Positions 1 through 7,911 of a stretch of DNA of 64,000 nucleotides are shown here, in pieces. The translations under genes and the position numbers were made by a program. The stretch is from Brachybacterium sp. YJGR34 (GTDB taxonomy: Bacteria; Actinomycetota; Actinomycetes; Actinomycetales; Dermabacteraceae), in contig NZ_PNFB01000007.1 of the NCBI RefSeq assembly GCF_003347015.1, forward strand, positions 62,001 through 126,000. The letters run 5' to 3'. How positions within the stretch are numbered: position 1 is the first letter of the stretch; each line of letters begins with the position of its first letter. Under the pieces are notes generated by a model, which saw only the letters and a list, made by a program, of their open reading frames with translations, was not told the DNA's origin and searched no databases.

Positions 1-13
1 AGTCGTAGGTCAT
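1..13 (-). CDS. possible start of a gene running off the left edge
   Basis: Only four codons (M-T-Y-D) lie in the window, so no product can be named. The reason to report it is the upstream sequence: on the minus strand a TACGCT hexamer sits 7 bases before this ATG, the same start signal seen at many other genes here. If real, the gene is divergent from the sensor kinase that follows. Confidence 0.3.
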
Positions 14-20
14 GGCCACG

Positions 21-26
21 AGCGTA
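21..26 (-). promoter_or_regulatory. leaderless-type -10 (TACGCT) for the left-edge gene
   Basis: TACGCT on the minus strand followed by 7 bases and an ATG, with no Shine-Dalgarno. It is supported only by analogy with the other TANNNT-start pairs in the window. Confidence 0.3.
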
Positions 27-135
27 GGGAGGAGGAGCGCCCGAGCGCCTCGCCCGATCGGAGGAGAGGCCATCCCCTGATCAGTGGATGCCGGGCCTCT
101 GGTGCCGCGCTGCGTCCGGCGGAACACTGGTGGCC

Positions 136-1386
136 ATGGTGACACTCCGCGCCCCCGCGCCCTGGCGGGTCGAGAGCTCCGAGCATGCCGGGCCCCGGAG
201 ACCCGGTCCCGCGCGGACGGGCCGACTCGGGGAGCTGCTCGAGGTCTGGCTGCCGCCGATGCTGGTGCCGGTCTCCTGGGGAGCGGGTTGGATCGCCTCC
301 CAGACCTGGCTGTCCACGGTCCATGTCGCGTGGTCCCTGATCCCGGCGCTCCTGCTGCTGGGCACCCGGTGGCTGCTGGAGCGGACCCTCGTCGGCACCG
401 GTCGCGGCTCGCGGGCTCTGACCGCTCTGTACCCGCTGCACCTGATGCTCGTCGCGATCTCGACCCTGCTGAATCCGATGACCTGCATCTACGCCTTCGT
501 GGGCTATATCGACTCCGCGCGCTTCCTCACCGGGACGACCGGCCGTCTCGTCGTGGTCGCGACGGCGCTGCTGTGCGCGGTGGGGCAGCTGGGCGGGATC
601 CGGGTGGTGGTCGCGGAGGTCTGGTTCTTCGTCGCCCTCGCCGTCGTGAACCTGGTGGTCGCCGCCGGGATGATGGTGCTGGCCGGTGATCGGGAGCGCG
701 CCCTGGACGAGCGCGAGCAGGCCGTGCGCGAGATCGAGCGCATGCATCGGGAGAACGCCCGGCTGCAGGAGGAGCTGCTGGCCCGGGCACGGGAGGCCGG
801 CGTCGAGGAGGAGCGTGGACGTCTGTCCCGCGAGATCCACGACACCGTGGCCCAGGGCCTGGTCGGGGTGATCCGTCAGCTCGAGGCCGTCGGACAGGGC
901 GTCGACGGGGCCGCCCGGCACCGGATCGGTGTGGCCGAGGAGGCGGCCCGCGACTGCCTGCTCGAGGCGCGACGCGCTGTCGAGGGACTCGCCCCGCACC
1001 AGCTGAGCGGGGCCGACGCGGCCGATGCGCTGGCTGCCCTGGTCGCCCGCTGGGCACGGACGTACCGCGTGGTCGCCACCGTCGACGTCGACGACGCGCC
1101 GCGCACGGGACGGCACGACGACGTGCTGCTGCGCATCGCGCAGGAGGCGCTGGCGAACATCGCCCGCCATGCCGGGGCGGGGGCGGTCACCGTGCACCTC
1201 GGGGGCGACGCGGAGGTCCGGGTGCTCCGCATCGAGGACGACGGCCGGGGCTTCGACGCCTCGGCCGCACCGCGCGGTCACGGCCTGGCGAACATGGCCG
1301 AGCGCGCCCGCCGCGCCGGCGGTGAGCTGGAGGTCCGGACCGCGCCGGGGGCGGGATGCACGATCACGGCCAGGCTGCCCCGATGA
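136..1386 (+). CDS. NarL-type sensor histidine kinase (HisKA_3 family)
   Basis: Membrane sensor kinase that should phosphorylate the response regulator encoded immediately downstream. Residues about 35-185 hold several hydrophobic segments (roughly five membrane spans). A coiled-coil linker follows, then the dimerisation/phosphoacceptor helix with motif EERGRLSREIHDTVAQG, His235 being the phosphorylated residue. The C-terminus carries an HATPase_c fold with DDGRGFD and GHGLANMAERA motifs. The ATG used is preceded by AACACT and 7 bases, a weak leaderless-type signal; an in-frame ATG 48 bases upstream is possible. The stop overlaps the regulator start (ATGA), so the two are co-translated. The stimulus cannot be told from sequence. 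Confidence 0.88.
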   Translation: MVTLRAPAPWRVESSEHAGPRRPGPARTGRLGELLEVWLPPMLVPVSWGAGWIASQTWLSTVHVAWSLIPALLLLGTRWLLERTLVGTGRGSRALTALYPLHLMLVAISTLLNPMTCIYAFVGYIDSARFLTGTTGRLVVVATALLCAVGQLGGIRVVVAEVWFFVALAVVNLVVAAGMMVLAGDRERALDEREQAVREIERMHRENARLQEELLARAREAGVEEERGRLSREIHDTVAQGLVGVIRQLEAVGQGVDGAARHRIGVAEEAARDCLLEARRAVEGLAPHQLSGADAADALAALVARWARTYRVVATVDVDDAPRTGRHDDVLLRIAQEALANIARHAGAGAVTVHLGGDAEVRVLRIEDDGRGFDASAAPRGHGLANMAERARRAGGELEVRTAPGAGCTITARLPR

Positions 1387-2003
1387 GCCCGGTGCGCGCC
1401 GTGGTGGTGGACGACCACCCCGTGGTCCGCGACGGCCTGGTCGCGATGCTCGGTGCCGATGACGGCATCGACGTGGTGGGCACCGCGCAGGACGGCCGGC
1501 AGGCCCTCGACCTGATCGCACGGACCGAGCCCGACGTGGTGCTCATGGACCTGCGGATGCCCGGCACCAGCGGCACCGAGGCGATCCGCGCGCTGCGGGC
1601 CGACGGTCGCAGCACACCCCGCATCCTGGTGCTGACCACCTACGACACCGACCGTGACATCCGCAGCGCCCTCGAGGCCGGGGCCGACGGCTATCTCCTC
1701 AAGGACACCCGGCGCGACGAGGTGATCCGCGCCGTCCTCGATCTCGCCGCCGGCCGCGCGGTGCTGAGCCCTGCGGCGCTCGCGGTCCTCGCCGGAGCGC
1801 GCAGCGGCCGCGCGCGGCTCAGCACCCGGGAGGCAGAGGTGCTGCGTCTGGTGGCCGACGGCTGCACCAATCGGGCGGTCGCCACACGGCTGGGCATCGG
1901 CGAGGCCACGGTGAAGACCCACCTGATGCACGTCTACGAGAAGCTGGGGGTGGGCGATCGGGCCTCCGCGGTGCGCACGGCGTGGGAGCTGGGGCTGGTG
2001 TGA
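1383..2003 (+). CDS. LuxR/NarL-family response regulator
   Basis: Cytoplasmic DNA-binding partner of the upstream kinase, 206 residues. The receiver domain has the acidic pair D10/D11, phosphoacceptor D56 in VVLMDLRMPG and a conserved Lys in YLLKD. A LuxR-type helix-turn-helix lies at about residues 145-200 (LSTREAEVLRLVADG, then the recognition helix around GEATVKTHL). The start is the ATG of the ATGA overlap with the kinase stop. This is the standard two-gene architecture; target genes cannot be inferred. It ends about 30 bases before a convergent MFS gene. Confidence 0.92.
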   Translation: MSPVRAVVVDDHPVVRDGLVAMLGADDGIDVVGTAQDGRQALDLIARTEPDVVLMDLRMPGTSGTEAIRALRADGRSTPRILVLTTYDTDRDIRSALEAGADGYLLKDTRRDEVIRAVLDLAAGRAVLSPAALAVLAGARSGRARLSTREAEVLRLVADGCTNRAVATRLGIGEATVKTHLMHVYEKLGVGDRASAVRTAWELGLV

Positions 2004-2031
2004 ACCCGGGAGCCTCGCGCCGAGGTCGTCG

Positions 2032-3270
2032 TCACGGTGGGAAGGTGGCCTCCTCCGCGCCCCGCTCCGGACCGCGCCTGAGCCGCCGCACGGCGACGCA
2101 TCCCAGCACCCCGGCGAGGACGTAGGCGGCGCCGTCGAGCACCACGACTCCGCTGCCCAACCGTTCTCCGAGCATCCCGGCGACGGTGATTCCCACGATC
2201 TGCAGGAGCGAGGCGACGCCCCAGAACAGACCGAACACGCGCCCGCGGAGCACCGGTGCGCTCCCGGTCTGCAGCAGCGTCCCCTGCATGGCGGCGATGA
2301 CGGCGAAAGGAGCGCCGGCGACCATGACGATCAGCACCGCCGGCCAGAGGACGGGGTGGGCGAGCGGGTAGGTGAACAGGACGATCATCAGGGCACCTAC
2401 CGCGAGCGCAGCCCCCGAGAGCAGGCGCATCGGGTCGTGCCGGTCCGCCGCCCGGGTCGACCACCAGGCTCCGAGGACGCCGCCGATCGCCTGGACCGAC
2501 AGCAGCAGCCCCACCACCTCCGGCCCGGCGTCGAGGTAGTCGCGGGCGTAGGGCACCAGCAGCGCGGAGACGAACCCCTCCCCGCAGGCCATCACCGCCA
2601 CGACGGGCACGAGAGCGCGCAGGCCCGGATGGCCGCGCACCGCGGCCGCGCCCTCCCGCCACCGCGCCAGCATCCCCCGATCCCGGAGCACCCCGGCCTC
2701 TGGCGGGGCGCGGTGAGGGAGGAGGGCGATGAGCGCAGCGGAGAGGGCATGGCAGGCGGCGACGAATCCGATGGCTCCGGCGAATCCCGACAGGGCCAGG
2801 AGCACGCCGCCGGCCGCAGGGCCCGCGAGGCGGGCGAGCGTGTTGTTGAGCGTGTTGAGGCTGGCGATCTCACCCAGGCGGCCGGGCGGCGCCAGCTCGG
2901 GAAGCAGCGCGTGCTCGGCGGGCCCGACGAGCTGGCCCACACAGCTGCGCACGAAGGCGAGCACCGCGATCCACGACCAGGCGTCGACCCCCAGGAACCC
3001 CAGCGTCAGCGCCGTCAGGCCGAGGTTCGCGACCAGCAGGACGCGACGACGATCCCAGCGATCTGCGACGACGCCCGCCAGCTGCCCGCACAGCACGGGC
3101 GGCAGTGCGGAGGCGAGCACGGCCAGTGCCGTGGCCCCGGGTGAGGAGGTCCCGTCGAAGACGACGAAGGGGATCACGACGAACAGGGCATGGTTGCCGA
3201 GCCAGGCGATCAGCCCGGCGGTCCAGACGAGGGCGATCCGGCGGTCGCGCAGCAAACTCTGTGGGGGCAT
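2032..3270 (-). CDS. MFS transporter (MFS_3/macrolide-efflux-like exporter)
   Basis: Integral membrane protein of 412 residues with about 12 hydrophobic segments and the MFS loop motif around GVVADRWDRRRVL between helices 2 and 3. The overall pattern resembles MFS_3 exporters (Mef/enterobactin-exporter-like), suggesting proton-driven drug or metabolite efflux; the substrate is unknown. It is divergent from a winged-helix regulator only 30 bases away, with interleaved inverted repeats in the gap, so expression is probably controlled by that regulator. No clear Shine-Dalgarno is visible; GACTCT lies 6 bases before the start, so this mRNA may also be leaderless. Confidence 0.85.
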   Translation of the reverse strand: MPPQSLLRDRRIALVWTAGLIAWLGNHALFVVIPFVVFDGTSSPGATALAVLASALPPVLCGQLAGVVADRWDRRRVLLVANLGLTALTLGFLGVDAWSWIAVLAFVRSCVGQLVGPAEHALLPELAPPGRLGEIASLNTLNNTLARLAGPAAGGVLLALSGFAGAIGFVAACHALSAALIALLPHRAPPEAGVLRDRGMLARWREGAAAVRGHPGLRALVPVVAVMACGEGFVSALLVPYARDYLDAGPEVVGLLLSVQAIGGVLGAWWSTRAADRHDPMRLLSGAALAVGALMIVLFTYPLAHPVLWPAVLIVMVAGAPFAVIAAMQGTLLQTGSAPVLRGRVFGLFWGVASLLQIVGITVAGMLGERLGSGVVVLDGAAYVLAGVLGCVAVRRLRRGPERGAEEATFPP

Positions 3271-3284
3271 GGACGGAGAGTCGC

Positions 3285-3323
3285 GTCTACCCTGGGTGAA
3301 ATGGTAGACCCCGATTCACCCAG
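3285..3323. promoter_or_regulatory. two interleaved inverted repeats between exporter and regulator (operator candidate)
   Basis: GTCTACC (3285-3291) pairs with GGTAGAC (3303-3309), and CTGGGTGAA (3292-3300) pairs with TTCACCCAG (3315-3323), both perfectly. Together they cover the -10 hexamer and the start codon of the regulator gene, so binding there would block its own expression and probably that of the divergent exporter. Confidence 0.6.
3288..3293 (+). promoter_or_regulatory. leaderless-type -10 (TACCCT)
   Basis: TACCCT then 7 bases then ATG 3301; no Shine-Dalgarno. It lies inside the interleaved inverted repeats. Confidence 0.5.
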
Positions 3324-4008
3324 ACAGCCGCGGCGCGACGTCGACGAGGGACCACGTGCCGCGTGGGACGACATCGACCTCGAGGCCCTCCACGTGGTGC
3401 GGGATCCGGCCCAGGTGGAGATCCTCACCGATCCCGCACGCGTTCGGTTCCTCCGACCCTTCATGGGACGGGAGGTGACGATCAGCCAGGTCGCCTCCGA
3501 GCTCGAGGTGACGCCGAACGCGCTGCTGTATCGGGTGCGCCGGATGCTCGACGCCGGCCTCCTCCGGGTGGTCGCGACGAGACCGCGCCGAGGTCGGGCG
3601 ATCAAGGTGTACCGCGCGAGTCATGACGGGTACCGGGTGCCGGTCTCCGCCATGCGGTACGACGACCTCCGGCAGCGTGTGGACGTCTACTCGCGGCCGA
3701 TCGTCGAGGACCTCTCCCGTGCCTACACCGCGGCGCTGCTCGACGCCGGGCAGCACGACAGGATCATCGCACTGAACAGCGCGGGGCATCCCTGGGGGAC
3801 CGACCTCCTGCCGACCACGACGGCACAGGGGCGCCCCGTCGTCTTCGCCGATGCCGTGCTGTGGCTGGACCAGGAACAGGCGTCGCTGGTGCAGCGCCGG
3901 CTGCGTGAGGCGCTCGAGGAGGCGCTGCAGAGGGCGGGGTCCGCAGGACCCTCCGGCACCCGCCACCCGTATCTCGTCATGGGAGCCGTGCTGCCCATGC
4001 CCCGGTGA
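3301..4008 (+). CDS. winged helix-turn-helix (ArsR-like) transcriptional regulator
   Basis: 235-residue cytoplasmic protein. A winged HTH covers about residues 40-110 (ILTDPARVRFLRPFMG, then VTISQVASELEVTPNALLYRV and a basic wing RPRRGRAIKVYR), as in ArsR/HTH_20 proteins that bind DNA as dimers. The C-terminal about 120 residues are not recognised and may bind a ligand; the metal-binding Cys/His pairs of classical ArsR are absent. The divergent exporter and the perfect inverted repeats over its own start codon suggest autoregulation and control of that exporter. ATG 3301 is chosen because TACCCT sits 7 bases upstream; longer readings would run through the operator and the exporter start. Confidence 0.8.
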   Translation: MVDPDSPRQPRRDVDEGPRAAWDDIDLEALHVVRDPAQVEILTDPARVRFLRPFMGREVTISQVASELEVTPNALLYRVRRMLDAGLLRVVATRPRRGRAIKVYRASHDGYRVPVSAMRYDDLRQRVDVYSRPIVEDLSRAYTAALLDAGQHDRIIALNSAGHPWGTDLLPTTTAQGRPVVFADAVLWLDQEQASLVQRRLREALEEALQRAGSAGPSGTRHPYLVMGAVLPMPR

Positions 4009-4034
4009 TCCCCGCGCGCTCCGGGGCACCGGAC

Positions 4035-4919
4035 TCAGCGGAAGATGACCGTGCGGGTCCCGTCCAGCAGCACTCGGGACTGGGCGAACCAGGCCACGGC
4101 CTGGCGCAGGGTGCGCACCTCGGCGTCCTGACCGATCGTCATCAGCTCCTGCGGCGAGCGGGTGTGGTCCACGCGCGTCACGTCCTGCTCGATGATCGGA
4201 CCCTCGTCGAGATCGCTGGTGACGAAGTGGGCTGTCGCGCCGATCTGCTTCACGCCCCGGGCATGGGCCTGGCGGTACGGGTTCGCGCCCTTGAATCCCG
4301 GCAGGAAGGAGTGGTGGATGTTGATGCAGCGCCCGGCCAGCTCCGCGCAGAGCGCAGGGGAGAGGATCTGCATGTACCGCGCGAGCACCACCAGCTCGAT
4401 GTCGTGCTCGGCGACCGCCTCCCGCACCCGATCCTCGAAGGCGGCCTTCGCGCCCTCGCCCTTCGTGGGCAGGTGCTCGAAGGGCACGCCGTAGAACTCC
4501 GCGAGCGGGGCGAGCACGGGATGGTTGGCGAGGATCAGCGGGATCTCGATCGGCAGGTTCTTCCCGTCGACCTGGAACAGGAGGTCGTTGACGCAGTGCT
4601 TCGCGGTGGAGCCCAGCACCAGGGTGCGCACCGGGCGTCCCACGACGTCGATCCGGTGCTCGAGGGCGAAGCGGCGCACCACCGGGGCCAGGGCCGCCTC
4701 CAGCTCCTCTGCCGAGGCGCTCGTGACGACCTGCAGACGCAGGTAGAAGCGGTGCGTGGCCCCGCTCTCGAACTGCCGGCTCTCGGTGATGTTGCCGCCC
4801 ACCTCGACGATCGCACCGGTCACCGCGTGGACGATGCCCGGACCGTCGGCACACACCACGGTGAGGACGTACTCGGTCTGCGAGGCGGCGGACTGCGGGG
4901 CGAGGTCGAGACTGCTCAT
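4035..4919 (-). CDS. purU: formyltetrahydrofolate deformylase
   Basis: Hydrolyses 10-formyl-THF to formate and THF, balancing the one-carbon pool and supplying formate for purine synthesis. Residues about 16-90 form an ACT regulatory domain (TVVCADGPGIVHAVTG), and residues 100-294 a formyltransferase domain with the catalytic signature INIHHSFLPGFKG and the Asp of TSDLDEGPII. Length (294) is typical. It stands alone with no folate or purine genes nearby, as is common. TAGACT followed by 6 bases and the ATG suggests a leaderless mRNA. Confidence 0.95.
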   Translation of the reverse strand: MSSLDLAPQSAASQTEYVLTVVCADGPGIVHAVTGAIVEVGGNITESRQFESGATHRFYLRLQVVTSASAEELEAALAPVVRRFALEHRIDVVGRPVRTLVLGSTAKHCVNDLLFQVDGKNLPIEIPLILANHPVLAPLAEFYGVPFEHLPTKGEGAKAAFEDRVREAVAEHDIELVVLARYMQILSPALCAELAGRCINIHHSFLPGFKGANPYRQAHARGVKQIGATAHFVTSDLDEGPIIEQDVTRVDHTRSPQELMTIGQDAEVRTLRQAVAWFAQSRVLLDGTRTVIFR

Positions 4920-4925
4920 GACGGA

Positions 4926-4931
4926 AGTCTA
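4926..4931 (-). promoter_or_regulatory. leaderless-type -10 (TAGACT) of purU
   Basis: On the minus strand TAGACT is followed by TCCGTC and the purU ATG; no Shine-Dalgarno is present. Confidence 0.5.
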
Positions 4932-4996
4932 GAGTCCTCGCCGTCGCCGGTGCCGCGCGACCGGAGCCCGCCCGGGGGAGCTGCTCGTCACGCTGC

Positions 4997-7192
4997 TCAG
5001 GGCGCGCCGGAGCGCCAGAGCCGCGAGGGCCACCAGATGACCTTCCCGAGGTCCAGCGCGAGGGCGGGCACGAGGAGCGTGCGCACCACGAAGGTGTCGA
5101 GCAGCACGCCGATCGTGACGATCACGGCGATCTGGGCGAGGAACAGGATGGGGATGACCCCGAGCGCCGCGAAGGTCGCCGCGAGCACGAGGCCTGCGGA
5201 GGTGATGACCCCGCCGGTGACGGCCAGCCCGCGCAGCACGCCCTCGTGCGTCCCGTGCTCCGGCACCTCCTCGCGCACCCTGGTCATGAGGAAGATGGTG
5301 TAGTCGATGCCGAGCGCCACGAGGAAGACGAAGCTGTACAGCGGCACCGCCGGATCGGCGCCCGGGAAGCCCAGCACCTGCTCGAAGAGGACGGCGGAGA
5401 GCCCCAGCGCGGTGCCGAAGGAGAGCACCGTGGCGGCGATCAGCAGCAGCGGGGCCAGGATCGCGCGCAGCAGCAGCATGAGGATCAGCGTGATCACCAC
5501 GAGCACGACCGGGATGATCAGCGTGCGGTCGTGGGCGGAGGCGTCGTTCGTGTCCAGCGAGGTGGCCGTGACCCCGCCCACCAGGGCGTCGAGACCGTCG
5601 TCCTCGAAGGCCGCCCGCAGTGCGCGGACCGTGTCCTCCGCGGCCGCGGAATCGGGAGCGTCCGCGAGCGTCCCCTGGAGGAGGACCTGTCCGTCGATCA
5701 CCGTCGGCTCCGGCGCGGGTGTCCCGGGCGGGCCGACGGGGGTGATCCCCTCGGCGGTGACCGGCGCTGTGCCGCTGGGGGAGTCCGCGGCGGTGATCGC
5801 GACCGTGTCGATGCCCTCGGCGGCCAGCAGCTCCTCGGCGACCTCCGGTGCCGCGTCCTCGTCGGTCAGCACCAGCACGGGGGAGCCGGCGCCGTCCGGG
5901 AAGTGCTCGCCGAGGGCGACCTGTCCCTCGCGGGCGGCCGACGCCCCCAGCACGAGCTCGGACTGCGGCACCCCGTCGGCCTCGAGCTGCGTGATGCCCA
6001 GGCACCCGATCCCGAGCACCACGGCGGTGAGGACCCACAGTCGGCGGGGCCGTCGGGCCACGGCGAGCGCCACCGACCCCCAGCCCCCCTGCGCGGCGGG
6101 AGCGGAGCTCGCCTCCGGGGCCTGCGGATCGTAGCGCGGGCGGCGCGGCCAGAAGGCGACCCGCCCGGCGAGGCCCAGCATCGCCGGCAGGAAGGTGAGC
6201 GCGCAGGCCATCGCGAACAGGATGCCGATGGCGGCCACCGGGCCCAGCGTGCTGTTGGAGCGCAGATCGGACAGCAGCAGGCACAGCAGGCCCGCGATGA
6301 CCGTGCCGCCCGAGGCGAGGATCGGCTCGAGGGAGCCGCGCAGGGCCCGGACGGTGGCCGGCCAGCGCCCTCGAGTGCGGCGCAGCTCGTCGCGATAGCG
6401 GGAGACGTACAGCAGCGAGTAGTCGGTGGTCGCGCCGATGACGAGGATGAACAGGATCCCCTGGGTCTGTCCGGACAGCAGCAGGACGTCGGCGGCCGCC
6501 AGGTGCCAGATGGTCAGCAGGGCGACGCAGAGCGCGACCATGCTGGTGGTCAGGACCAGCAGCGGGAGCAGCACCGAGCGGTAGACGATCACGAGGATCA
6601 CCAGCACCGCGGCCAGGGCGACGGCCAGGAGCAGCCCGTCGATCCCGGCGAAGGCCGCGGAGAGATCGGCGGAGAAGCCGGCCGGCCCCGTGACGTACGG
6701 GGTCAGCCCTGCCGTGAGGGAGTCGGCGAGAGCGGCGTCGATCTCCTCGATCACCGCGCCGATGTCCGCCTCGGCGTCGATCGGCACGAAGGCCTGCACC
6801 GCGAGGGCGTCCTCGGAGAGCAGCGGCGGGGAGATCTCCCCTTCGACCCCGTCGATCTCCGCGATCCCGTCGAGCGCGGTGCCGACCGCGGCGAGCTGCT
6901 CCTCGGTGATCTCCCCCTCGGAGGTGATCACGATGATCGCGGGGATCGCCTCGGAGCCGGTGAACTCGCCGGAGACCTCGGCGACCCGGGTGGCGTCGGC
7001 GGATGCGGGCAGGTACGCGGTGCGGTCGTTCGAGGAGACCTCGTCGACGCGTCCGAAATAGGGGCCGCCGATGCCCGCGGCGGCCACCCAGATCAGGATC
7101 AGCACGGCGGGCAGGAGGATCCGCAGCAGTCGCGGTCCCCGGCGCGGGGCGCGGCGATGCGTGGGACCGGTGGGAGCGGCGTCGGCAGTCAT
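4997..7192 (-). CDS. MMPL/RND-family transporter
   Basis: 731-residue membrane protein with two repeated MMPL halves, each a first helix, a large extracytoplasmic loop and a five-helix block, as in MmpL/SSD-type RND exporters of lipids or drugs. Helix-4-like motifs GATTDYSLLYVSRYRDE (first half) and ALGIDYTIFLMTRVREE (second half) carry the Asp-Tyr pair used for proton relay. An AAGGAC Shine-Dalgarno precedes the ATG. It is divergent from a MarR regulator with a near-perfect palindrome between, so it is probably a MarR-repressed exporter. The substrate is not known. A second, very different MMPL gene lies at 37.3 kb. Confidence 0.9.
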   Translation of the reverse strand: MTADAAPTGPTHRRAPRRGPRLLRILLPAVLILIWVAAAGIGGPYFGRVDEVSSNDRTAYLPASADATRVAEVSGEFTGSEAIPAIIVITSEGEITEEQLAAVGTALDGIAEIDGVEGEISPPLLSEDALAVQAFVPIDAEADIGAVIEEIDAALADSLTAGLTPYVTGPAGFSADLSAAFAGIDGLLLAVALAAVLVILVIVYRSVLLPLLVLTTSMVALCVALLTIWHLAAADVLLLSGQTQGILFILVIGATTDYSLLYVSRYRDELRRTRGRWPATVRALRGSLEPILASGGTVIAGLLCLLLSDLRSNSTLGPVAAIGILFAMACALTFLPAMLGLAGRVAFWPRRPRYDPQAPEASSAPAAQGGWGSVALAVARRPRRLWVLTAVVLGIGCLGITQLEADGVPQSELVLGASAAREGQVALGEHFPDGAGSPVLVLTDEDAAPEVAEELLAAEGIDTVAITAADSPSGTAPVTAEGITPVGPPGTPAPEPTVIDGQVLLQGTLADAPDSAAAEDTVRALRAAFEDDGLDALVGGVTATSLDTNDASAHDRTLIIPVVLVVITLILMLLLRAILAPLLLIAATVLSFGTALGLSAVLFEQVLGFPGADPAVPLYSFVFLVALGIDYTIFLMTRVREEVPEHGTHEGVLRGLAVTGGVITSAGLVLAATFAALGVIPILFLAQIAVIVTIGVLLDTFVVRTLLVPALALDLGKVIWWPSRLWRSGAP

Positions 7193-7236
7193 CGGGGGTC
7201 CTTCGTCCGGAGGGGCGTCGAGAGCAGTGTCGCACA

Positions 7237-7259
7237 GATCGCTAGCCTGGCTAGCTATC
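7237..7259. promoter_or_regulatory. palindromic MarR operator candidate
   Basis: GCTAGCC-T-GGCTAGC is a perfect 7+1+7 inverted repeat (7241-7255). Adding 4 bases on each side (GATC / TATC) gives 11+1+11 with one mismatch. It lies between the MMPL start (7192) and the MarR -10 (7281), a position from which a repressor could cover both promoters. Confidence 0.6.
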
Positions 7260-7280
7260 AGGGGAGCGAAGGATCCTCGC

Positions 7281-7286
7281 TATGCT
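7281..7286 (+). promoter_or_regulatory. leaderless-type -10 (TATGCT) of the marR-type gene
   Basis: TATGCT, then 6 bases, then ATG 7293; no Shine-Dalgarno. Confidence 0.55.
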
Positions 7287-7292
7287 CGGATC

Positions 7293-7877
7293 ATGAGCAG
7301 CGCAGAAGGGGGATCGCCGTCCGGGCGCGGGGAGCAGTCGATCTACAGCCTCTCCGCGAGCGACCCTGCGGCGGAGCTCGTCGATCGTGCGGGGCTCACC
7401 GAGAGCGACATCGCGCAGATCGACGCGCTGATGGGGGCGATGTCCCGGTGGCGCAGCGCGGAGAAGGCGCTCCGGGACGCCTCGCAGGAGTACATGGCGC
7501 TGGGTGAGACCGACATGCGTGCGCTCCACCACCTGATCGTCTGCGAGAACACCGGCGTCCTCGCCACACCGGGCCTCATCGCCCAGCATCTCGGGATCTC
7601 CAGCGCCTCGACCACCAAGCTCCTGGACCGGCTCGAGGACGCGGGGCACGTGCGCCGGTCCCGCCATCCCTCCGACCGCCGTGCCCTCGTCATCGCCATC
7701 ACGCCCGCCACCCGCGCGGCGGCGCTGCGCACCCTCGGTGCGATGCACGCCCGGAAGGCGATCGTGGCGCAGCGGCTGAGCCCTGCGGAGCGCGAGGTCG
7801 TGACCGGCTTCCTCGACGACCTCGCCGACGAGCTCTCGCTCGCCGACATCGACTGGGCCCAGCCGCCCCCGGACTGA
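7293..7877 (+). CDS. MarR-family transcriptional regulator
   Basis: 194-residue regulator with a MarR winged helix: helix-turn-helix around TPGLIAQHLGISSASTTKLL and a wing containing RRSRHPSDRRALVIAITP, the conserved DxR motif of the family. N- and C-terminal helices should form the dimer interface. MarR proteins usually repress a neighbouring efflux gene and are released by phenolic or lipophilic ligands. Here the divergent MMPL exporter and the palindrome at 7237-7259 fit that role. The start is fixed by the TATGCT-N6-ATG arrangement. Confidence 0.9.
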   Translation: MSSAEGGSPSGRGEQSIYSLSASDPAAELVDRAGLTESDIAQIDALMGAMSRWRSAEKALRDASQEYMALGETDMRALHHLIVCENTGVLATPGLIAQHLGISSASTTKLLDRLEDAGHVRRSRHPSDRRALVIAITPATRAAALRTLGAMHARKAIVAQRLSPAEREVVTGFLDDLADELSLADIDWAQPPPD

Positions 7878-7911
7878 GCGGCCCGGGGACGGCCGCACCT
7901 CGCGGCGGGCC

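Noticed and set aside
4009-4034. CCCCG/CGGGG pairing between the regulator and purU as a terminator
   Set aside because: A 5-bp stem is too weak to call in this base composition.
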